A DNA stretch of 6,493 nt from Candidatus Saccharimonadota bacterium (GTDB lineage: Bacteria > Patescibacteriota > Saccharimonadia > Saccharimonadales > JACDFO01), in contig JACDFO010000042.1 of NCBI GenBank assembly GCA_013815785.1, positions 1 through 6,493 on the forward strand. Direction: 5' to 3'. The first letter of the stretch is position 1. The number at the start of each line of letters is the position of its first letter. The translations under genes were made by a program, and so were the position numbers. The notes below the pieces were generated by a model. It ran no database searches and was not told where the DNA came from. It was given only the letters and a program-made list of their open reading frames with translations. Positions 1 to 4,522 of the stretch are shown piece by piece.

Positions 1-292
1 GCACTCCAATCTGTTCAAGAGTTTTCTCAAATTGCTGCACAACACCCTGAACGCCTTTGACATAGTCGTTCTTTTCAAGGCCTTTTGGTATGTGCTTTAA
101 AGAGCGTTCAAAATTATCAATAACCGGCAACAGGTCGCGGACAACGTTGGCTTTGACTAAATTCTTCAGCCCACCAATCTGCTCTTCGTGGCGACGGCGG
201 ATGTTGGCACTATCGGCACGTTCACGCTGAAGCGCCTCGGTAATTTCAGCAACTTTTTGCTCGTATTGAACTAAGGTTGGCTTTTTACTCAT
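1..292 (-). CDS. grpE: GrpE nucleotide exchange factor (5' part, runs off the window)
   Basis: This is the start of the GrpE co-chaperone, which releases ADP from the Hsp70 DnaK in the cytoplasm. I translated the minus strand from the ATG at 292-290. The protein begins MSKKPTLVQYEQK, followed by a charged helical stretch (about residues 10-45) fitting the long GrpE coiled coil. It then shows the family signature RDLLPVIDNFERSL and, near the window edge, FEKTLEQIGV. About 97 residues are visible; the C-terminal beta domain lies beyond base 1. The usual acidic N-terminal extension is short. The start is fixed by an AGGAGG ribosome binding site 6 nt upstream. The ATG overlaps the hrcA stop (ATGAGTAA), so the two genes should be translationally coupled and share the CIRCE-controlled promoter. 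A dnaK gene would be expected next but is outside the window. Confidence 0.93.
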   Translation of the reverse strand, partial: MSKKPTLVQYEQKVAEITEALQRERADSANIRRRHEEQIGGLKNLVKANVVRDLLPVIDNFERSLKHIPKGLEKNDYVKGVQGVVQQFEKTLEQIGV

Positions 293-989
293 ATAGTACC
301 TCCTCTAGCGATTTGCCTGCACGGGTAACCAAGCTCATAACATCCCGGTACTGTTGTCTGGTCGGTCCAAGAACTCCAATATAGCTATGGTCACTATACG
401 GGCTGCGGAATCGGCTGATAATCAGACTTACGTTGGCACTGCGACCAATCGGGTTCTCTGCACCTATATATACGCTTAATGGTTCATTGGGAGCGGCCTC
501 TCGTAACCATGGTTCTAAATTGTCTAATAATCTGGCCACTTGCTGCACCTGTGCACCACCTATAAACTCTGGTTGACCGAATAAATTGGACAGGCCACTC
601 ATGTAAAGCTGGTTACCGATTGTAGCTAGCCCAAGATTATGCGTAAGTTCTACTAAGGTATCGACCGCGTTACGAATCGTACGTTCTGGCAAGCCACCAC
701 TTTCTACCCGAGCGGTTAAGGCACGTTCGGCGCGACGTTCCGTGGGAATGTCTGTCGCTTCATTAATACCATTCACGTAACACCTATAGCCTTTATCTGT
801 CGGTACGCGACCAGCGCTGGTGTGAGGTTGCTTAATAAAGCCCATTCGTTCGAGTTCTACCATTTCGGCACGGATAGTTGCAGAAGAGACGTTAAAAGCC
901 TTAGCCAATAGCGAAGATCCCACGGGGCTAGCCACCTCGGCGTACTGCTCCACTACTGCTCGTAAAATTGCGGCTTGTCTCTCTGTCAT
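285..989 (-). CDS. hrcA: HrcA heat-inducible transcription repressor, short form
   Basis: HrcA is the repressor that binds CIRCE operators and silences chaperone genes until heat shock. Residues 1-75 form the winged-helix DNA-binding domain: a TERQ opening, EVASPVGS, then SSATIRAEMVELERMGFIKQ and HTSAGRVPTDKGYR. The C-terminal part keeps GLSNLFGQPEF (132-142), YIGAENP (174-180) and IGVLGPTRQQYRDV (204-217), all recognisable HrcA blocks. The protein is 234 residues, whereas typical HrcA is near 340; the missing part lies between about residues 125 and 130, where the first GAF-like strands and the inserted dimerisation domain should be. I chose the ATG at 989-987 because AAGGA lies 8 nt upstream. 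In-frame TTG (1007) and ATG (998) codons exist further upstream, but TTG 1007 coincides with the predicted transcription start. The gene is first in an operon with grpE and is probably autoregulated. Confidence 0.93.
   Translation of the reverse strand: MTERQAAILRAVVEQYAEVASPVGSSLLAKAFNVSSATIRAEMVELERMGFIKQPHTSAGRVPTDKGYRCYVNGINEATDIPTERRAERALTARVESGGLPERTIRNAVDTLVELTHNLGLATIGNQLYMSGLSNLFGQPEFIGGAQVQQVARLLDNLEPWLREAAPNEPLSVYIGAENPIGRSANVSLIISRFRSPYSDHSYIGVLGPTRQQYRDVMSLVTRAGKSLEEVLYE
299..304 (-). promoter_or_regulatory. Shine-Dalgarno of grpE inside the hrcA 3' end
   Basis: On the minus strand AGGAGG stands 6 nt before the grpE ATG (292-290). It is a full match to the anti-Shine-Dalgarno core and lies within the last codons of hrcA. 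It is the strongest ribosome binding site in the window and supports coupled translation of grpE after hrcA. Confidence 0.8.
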
Positions 990-1013
990 AGCAATCATCC
1001 TTATCAAGTGCTA

Positions 1014-1043
1014 ATTATAATAAATCTGGCACTCAGGTGTCAA
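1014..1043 (-). promoter_or_regulatory. hrcA-grpE promoter (-35 TTGACA, -10 TATAAT)
   Basis: On the minus strand a perfect TTGACA (1043-1038) and a perfect TATAAT (1019-1014) are separated by 18 bp, a consensus sigma70-type promoter. Transcription should start near 1007, giving a leader of about 18 nt that carries AAGGA before the hrcA ATG at 989. The CIRCE operator covers the -35 box and most of the spacer, so bound HrcA would block RNA polymerase. Confidence 0.85.
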
Positions 1044-1052
1044 GAGTGCCAG
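1026..1052. promoter_or_regulatory. CIRCE operator (HrcA binding site)
   Basis: CTGGCACTC (1026-1034) and GAGTGCCAG (1044-1052) are perfect 9-bp inverted arms with a 9-nt spacer. The family consensus is TTAGCACTC-N9-GAGTGCTAA. The GCACTC/GAGTGC core and the spacing are exact; the outer bases differ but differ symmetrically, which suggests selection as a palindrome. The site overlaps the hrcA promoter. On the plus strand the arms are followed by TATTTTTT, so the same hairpin could also end transcripts running rightward. Confidence 0.92.
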
Positions 1053-1060
1053 TATTTTTT

Positions 1061-1105
1061 GTCTCAGGGGTGAGCAGCCCGAGACTTGGATTTAATCCAA
1101 GCTCG
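1061..1105 (+). other. Two overlapping, mutually exclusive hairpins upstream of the kinase-like gene
   Basis: Hairpin A pairs GTCTC (1061-1065) with GAGAC (1081-1085), extended by GGG (1067-1069) with CCC (1078-1080) around an 8-nt loop. Hairpin B pairs CGAG plus CTTGGAT (1080-1083, 1085-1091) with ATCCAAG plus CTCG (1095-1105), with one bulged A at 1084. Both use bases 1080-1085, so only one can form at a time. A U-tract terminator follows directly. The region is non-coding between the hrcA promoter and the kinase-like promoter. The pairings are read directly from the sequence; any function is unknown. Confidence 0.5.
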
Positions 1106-1110
1106 GCGCG

Positions 1111-1142
1111 TTGAGAGGGGATGTTCCCCTCTCAAAGTTTTT
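1111..1142 (+). terminator. Rho-independent terminator between hrcA and the kinase-like gene
   Basis: TTGAGAGGGGA (1111-1121) pairs perfectly with TCCCCTCTCAA (1125-1135) around a 3-nt loop, followed by AGTTTTT. This is a classical intrinsic terminator for plus-strand transcripts. No plus-strand gene lies just upstream, so it either ends a short RNA started near the hrcA promoter, insulates the kinase promoter at 1160-1188, or acts in a leader. The minus-strand reading lacks a U-tract. Confidence 0.75.
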
Positions 1143-1159
1143 CAAGAGTGCTAATTGTT

Positions 1160-1188
1160 TTGTCGCCCAACCCAAACTTATATACAAT
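1160..1188 (+). promoter_or_regulatory. Probable promoter of the kinase-like gene
   Basis: TTGTCG (1160-1165, four of six -35 matches) and TACAAT (1183-1188, five of six -10 matches) are 17 bp apart. The expected transcription start, about 7 nt past the -10 box, falls on the A of the ATG at 1195, predicting a leaderless mRNA. A CIRCE-like half site, GAGTGCTAA (1146-1154), lies just upstream of the -35 box. Confidence 0.5.
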
Positions 1189-1194
1189 GAGCCG

Positions 1195-1854
1195 ATGGAT
1201 ACACAAAGTGATGAGGCGGTTGAACATATCAAGGATTGGCTCGGATGTGGTTCAATCAACATCTTTGGACTGCCTTTTGCTGGGAAAGACACACATGGCC
1301 GCGAACTTGCAGAGCTTCTTGGTGCTCAACTGATAGGTGGGGGTGAAATCATTAGAAGCAAGATTACACCACAACATATGAAAGACCATATCGCAGAAGG
1401 AAAACTTACGCCTACGGATGAATATTTAGCACTTATGCTACCTTATTTTGAGCAGGAAAGGCTCAAAGACTTGCCTCTTGTTCTAAGTTCTGTCGGGCGA
1501 TGGTTCGGTGAGCAAACACATGTAATGAATGCGGCGCAAGCTTCTGGACACCCACTCAAGGCAGTACTTTTTTTGGATATAACAGTAACGGAGCTTTACA
1601 AGCGCTGGGAAGCATCCTTAAAGATACAAGACCGTGGCAAAAGACACGACGACGCCGAGCATATTTTGGAAACTCGTATAGAAGAATTTCAAACTAAAAC
1701 TTTGCCAGTAATAGATTATTATCGAAATGAAGGTCTGCTTATACCTATCTCAAGCGAAGGTACGCAAGCAGAAACTCTGACAACAATCTTAAACGAACTA
1801 GGAACTTATTCTAAAAAGGCAACGAACGTGGAACCTGTGTCTCAAAACCTCTAA
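1195..1854 (+). CDS. Adenylate kinase family protein (nucleoside monophosphate kinase-like)
   Basis: This 219-residue protein looks like a cytoplasmic P-loop kinase of the adenylate kinase fold, which moves phosphate from ATP to a nucleoside monophosphate. Visible features are the P-loop GLPFAGKDT (25-33), a GGEIIR segment (R54) where adenylate kinases carry the NMP-binding TGD-LR motif, VGRWFGEQ (100-107, R102) in place of DGFPRT-Q, R137 at the LID start, and DRGKRHDD (146-153) with R161, matching the R-x-DD...R catalytic set. The LID is the short type. The P-loop has Asp32 where Gly is usual, and the NMP motif lacks the Thr-Gly-Asp order, so the substrate may not be AMP. The ATG at 1195 is chosen because the in-frame TTG at 1111 would translate through a terminator and the promoter. 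No ribosome binding site is seen. The last seven codons lie in an inverted repeat. Family fairly sure, substrate unknown. Confidence 0.75.
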   Translation: MDTQSDEAVEHIKDWLGCGSINIFGLPFAGKDTHGRELAELLGAQLIGGGEIIRSKITPQHMKDHIAEGKLTPTDEYLALMLPYFEQERLKDLPLVLSSVGRWFGEQTHVMNAAQASGHPLKAVLFLDITVTELYKRWEASLKIQDRGKRHDDAEHILETRIEEFQTKTLPVIDYYRNEGLLIPISSEGTQAETLTTILNELGTYSKKATNVEPVSQNL

Positions 1855-1935
1855 GAAAACACTGGAAATTTTTGACAGGTTATTTGCTGTTTGTAAATGA
1901 CCGAGTGTTTTTATGAGGTTTTGAGACTCAGGTTC
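1831..1935. repeat. Long inverted repeat across the 3' end of the kinase-like gene
   Basis: The 21 bases 1831-1851, starting GAACCTG, are the reverse complement of 1915-1935, ending CAGGTTC, with one mismatch. Pairing continues inward: GAAAACACT (1855-1863) with AGTGTTTTT (1904-1912). Weaker pairing in the loop (ATTT with AAAT, ACAG with CTGT) makes almost the whole stretch one long imperfect hairpin. The left arm includes the last codons of the kinase-like gene; the right arm is the 3' flank of the convergent 126-residue gene. No clear U-tract follows either arm. It could be a bidirectional terminator, an mRNA-stabilising 3' structure, or a small repeat element. Confidence 0.75.
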
Positions 1936-1958
1936 CTCACTGTTGCACACACAAGACC

Positions 1959-2339
1959 CTACAGATTTACTTTAATATCAGAGACTCCTAGATTTGCTCG
2001 GTTAATTGCATTAGGCCTATCGTTATCATCCGTTTTGGGCTTTGGGTCGTTGGTGGGCTTGGATTTATCTAACTGCTGGGTATTATCAACAGTTTTTTCT
2101 TCCTGCTCCTTCGCCGTTGGTACTAAGGGAGCTTGAAGACCTACAGGCTGAAACGAAGGCGTACTCGCTGAAACAATGGATGTACCTTGTTTGTTTTGCC
2201 CTGCGGCAATTTTTCTATCGCCTATTTGCTTAACTGCTCTTGCTCCTAGAAATACAAAAAGTAATAAACCCACCGTAATCATTCCATAGTCAACAGCCTT
2301 ACGATATTTTGGCAATTCTATATTCTGTTCGTTGTTCAT
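1959..2339 (-). CDS. Small single-pass membrane protein, unknown function
   Basis: I do not recognise this 126-residue protein. Residues 1-16 are hydrophilic and mixed-charge; one membrane helix is likely at about 17-35 (VDYGMITVGLLLFVFLGARA); the rest is a low-complexity hydrophilic tail rich in Pro, Thr, Gln, Asn, Lys and Asp (SFQPVGLQAPLVP, then KSKPTNDPKPKTDDNDRPN). This suggests an anchored protein with a disordered tail, probably outside the membrane, though topology is uncertain. The ATG at 2339 has only a weak GGGG upstream. The gene lies behind a terminator (2384-2413), so it probably has its own promoter; TATTCT at 2375-2370 is a weak -10 candidate. It ends in TAG and is convergent with the kinase-like gene. 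That it is a real gene is supported by its sensible membrane-protein layout and position. Confidence 0.6.
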   Translation of the reverse strand: MNNEQNIELPKYRKAVDYGMITVGLLLFVFLGARAVKQIGDRKIAAGQNKQGTSIVSASTPSFQPVGLQAPLVPTAKEQEEKTVDNTQQLDKSKPTNDPKPKTDDNDRPNAINRANLGVSDIKVNL

Positions 2340-2383
2340 ATTCGCCCCGTATTTAGTTTTGGTTTGAATAGAATAACTAGTAC

Positions 2384-2413
2384 ATAAAAAAATATCTGTT
2401 AAATATTTAACAG
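2384..2413 (-). terminator. AT-rich palindromic terminator after the 92-residue gene
   Basis: CTGTTAAAT-ATTTAACAG (2396-2413) is a perfect 18-bp palindrome starting 8 nt past the stop of the upstream minus-strand gene. On the minus strand it is followed by ATATTTTTTTAT, so it reads as an intrinsic terminator with a 7-bp AT-rich stem and a long U-tract. The stem is weak in G and C. A dyad operator for the 126-residue gene is an alternative or additional role. Confidence 0.65.
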
Positions 2414-2421
2414 TACAACTA

Positions 2422-2700
2422 TTAGTTTAGTTTTTTGTATGCAGCGCCGGTAGCAAGTAGTAATATCACCCCTGTTACTAAAAGTATCCATGGATTATTT
2501 ACAAACAAATCAACTCGATCTATCAGTTTTTCAAACCCATATAGAACTGCAACTAGCCCAAAAGTTGCCGCCAATCCAAAGAACAAAGGAAATCGCTGAG
2601 CAGCAGACTCTCGCCGTTTTGTAGCTTGGCCCAGAAAACGCTCTTCGGCTTTGACTACCTGGGAAATTGGGACAAATGTTTTGTGTTCATCATTGCTCAT
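2422..2700 (-). CDS. Small two-helix membrane protein, unknown function
   Basis: I do not recognise this 92-residue protein. The N-terminal 35 residues are polar and charged, including KAEERFLGQATKRRESAAQR. Two membrane helices follow, about residues 36-55 (FPLFFGLAATFGLVAVLYGF) and 71-87 (WILLVTGVILLLATGAA), separated by a loop with charged residues, and the protein ends YKKLN. Both ends are therefore probably cytoplasmic. The ATG lies 2 nt after the lepA stop, so it is almost certainly co-transcribed with lepA and perhaps translationally coupled; a GAGAG about 7 nt before the ATG could serve as a weak ribosome binding site. Its transcript should end at the palindrome just downstream. Confidence 0.7.
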   Translation of the reverse strand: MSNDEHKTFVPISQVVKAEERFLGQATKRRESAAQRFPLFFGLAATFGLVAVLYGFEKLIDRVDLFVNNPWILLVTGVILLLATGAAYKKLN

Positions 2701-2702
2701 AG

Positions 2703-4484
2703 TTAGTCTCTCTTCAACATGACTGTAAACGCTTCGGCTGGGATGTCAACCTTGCCAAACTTTTTCATTCGGGTTTTGCCTTTTTTCTGCTTAGCTAGTA
2801 CTTTTTTCTTACGTGATACATCGCCGCCATATAGTCCTGTTGTTACATCTTTTCGGTATGCGCTTATATCTTCGCGGGCAATAAATTTTCCACCGATTCC
2901 CGCTTGTAATGACACTTGGAAGTTTTGGCGCGGAATCACATCTTTGAGTTTTTCCACGATTTGACGTCCCAGACTTTGCGCCTCACTACGATGCAACATG
3001 ACACTCAGCGCATCTACCCTTTCGCCTGCTACATAAAAATCCAATTTTACCAGATCTTCGGCACGATAATCGTCCAGCTCATAATTAAAACTACCGTAGC
3101 CACTAGTGACACTCTTAAGCTGATCATAAAAGTCGGTGAGCAGATTAGCCAGCGGTGCCTCAAAGGCTACTAACGCCAACTGGGCATCGACATAGCTTAA
3201 ATTTTTTTGTAAGCCTCTTTTGCTTGCGACTAACTGTATGACCGCACCTACGTATTCCTTCGGTACAACAACCTCGCCCTTAATCCATGGTTCGCGGATT
3301 TCAGCAATTTTAGAAACATCTGGTAAATCCGCAGCAGATTTTATATCGGCTTCCTCACCGTTCAGTAAGGTAAGTTCATAGTCTGTAGATGGATTTGTAA
3401 CTACTAATTCCAGGTCGTATTCGCGCTCTAATCGTTCGCGTACGATATCCATATGTAATAATCCTAAAAAACCGACACGCACACCAAAACCAAGGACTGG
3501 TGAATTCTCCGGAGTAAACTGTAATGCTGAGTCACTAAGAGAAAGCTTTTCGATAGCGTCTTTTAACTCCTGATAGTACTCATTACTCTCTGGAAAAAAG
3601 CCGGCATACACAAATGGTTTTACTTCTTTGTAGCCTGGTAAGGCAGTTTTAGCCGCGTTCTTTACCATTGTGACCGTATCACCAACTTTTGCTTCACGTG
3701 TAGTCCGCAGATTAGTAACGATATAACCAATCTCACCCGCAATAAGCTCAGTGCCGGCCGTCATGCCTGGCTTCAGTGCCCCAACTTCAAGTGCGATTCC
3801 TTCAGCACCGGTTGCCATCATTTTAATCTGGTCATTTTTACCGATACGACCATCGACTAGTCGCACGTACAAAATCACGCCGCGATAATCATCGTAATAA
3901 CTATCAAAAATAAGGGCTCGAGATTCAATATCAATCTGTCCGCTTGGTGGCGGTACTTCTGCCACAACTTTTTCCAACACTGCCTCAACACCCATACCGG
4001 TTTTGGCTGAAATGTGCAGTATGTCTTCTTTTTTACAGCCTAGTAAACTAACAACCTCAGCACTTACTCGCTCTACGTCAGCCGCTGGCAAATCAATTTT
4101 ATTGAGAATTGGAATAATAGTTAGATCCGCGGCTAGGGCAAGGTAAACATTTGCTAATGTTTGGGCTTGAATACCCTGAGAAGCATCAACAACCAAAATT
4201 GCGCCCTCGCAAGCCTCTAAGCTACGTGATACTTCATAGCTGAAGTCGACATGGCCAGGCGTATCTATAAGGTTAAGCTCATAGTCCTTGTACTTCATGC
4301 GGACTGGCGCGAGCTTAATAGTAATACCCTTTTCGCGCTCTAGGTCCATTTTGTCTAGCACCTGGGCTTTCATGTCGCGCTTAAGAACTGTACCAGTCAA
4401 CTCCAACAGTCTATCTGCTAGCGTACTTTTCCCATGATCTATATGGGCTATGATACAGAAGTTACGGATGTGGTCTTGATTCAT
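2703..4484 (-). CDS. lepA: Elongation factor 4 (LepA), ribosome-associated GTPase
   Basis: LepA/EF4 is a translational GTPase that binds the ribosome and affects initiation and translocation state. From the ATG at 4484 the protein has 593 residues, close to the usual 600. The GTPase domain shows G1 AHIDHGKST (13-21), G2 with REKGIT (50-55), G3 DTPGH (74-78, His78 being the catalytic histidine position), G4 NKID (128-131) and G5 SAKTG (159-163). The C-terminus keeps the LepA-specific tail: GLYGGDVSRKKKVLAKQKKG, then RMKKFGKVDIPAEAF. The G2 segment continues IKLAPVRM, not the IKAQ-VR common in model bacteria. The in-frame TTG at 4526 was rejected: it lies in the murJ end and adds residues not seen in the family. 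The gene has its own likely promoter in the murJ tail, and the 92-residue gene follows by 2 nt. Confidence 0.96.
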   Translation of the reverse strand: MNQDHIRNFCIIAHIDHGKSTLADRLLELTGTVLKRDMKAQVLDKMDLEREKGITIKLAPVRMKYKDYELNLIDTPGHVDFSYEVSRSLEACEGAILVVDASQGIQAQTLANVYLALAADLTIIPILNKIDLPAADVERVSAEVVSLLGCKKEDILHISAKTGMGVEAVLEKVVAEVPPPSGQIDIESRALIFDSYYDDYRGVILYVRLVDGRIGKNDQIKMMATGAEGIALEVGALKPGMTAGTELIAGEIGYIVTNLRTTREAKVGDTVTMVKNAAKTALPGYKEVKPFVYAGFFPESNEYYQELKDAIEKLSLSDSALQFTPENSPVLGFGVRVGFLGLLHMDIVRERLEREYDLELVVTNPSTDYELTLLNGEEADIKSAADLPDVSKIAEIREPWIKGEVVVPKEYVGAVIQLVASKRGLQKNLSYVDAQLALVAFEAPLANLLTDFYDQLKSVTSGYGSFNYELDDYRAEDLVKLDFYVAGERVDALSVMLHRSEAQSLGRQIVEKLKDVIPRQNFQVSLQAGIGGKFIAREDISAYRKDVTTGLYGGDVSRKKKVLAKQKKGKTRMKKFGKVDIPAEAFTVMLKRD

Positions 4485-4493
4485 TGCCCTACG

Positions 4494-4522
4494 AGTATAA
4501 CAGAGGTCGTATCTGTTACCAA
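4494..4522 (-). promoter_or_regulatory. Probable lepA promoter with extended -10
   Basis: On the minus strand TTGGTA (4522-4517, four of six) and TATACT (4499-4494, five of six, preceded by TGT as an extended -10) are 17 bp apart. The -35 box overlaps the murJ stop codon. The predicted start near 4488 leaves a leader of only about 4 nt before the lepA ATG, too short for a normal ribosome binding site. Confidence 0.5.

Noticed and set aside
990..1007. TTG (1007) or ATG (998) start for hrcA
   Set aside because: TTG 1007 lies at the predicted transcription start and ATG 998 overlaps the AAGGA; ATG 989 has that AAGGA at 8 nt and gives the usual HrcA N-terminus. A leaderless TTG start cannot be fully excluded.
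1111..1194. Upstream TTG start for the kinase-like gene, adding 28 residues
   Set aside because: It would begin at the first base of the terminator hairpin and translate through the candidate promoter; the added residues do not fit the adenylate kinase N-terminus.
1897..2233. Plus-strand open frames opposite the 126-residue gene
   Set aside because: They start in the inverted repeat or lie antisense to a more plausible membrane-protein gene and show no ribosome binding site or family motif.
2719..3173. Plus-strand open frames opposite lepA
   Set aside because: They are antisense shadows of a strongly conserved gene.
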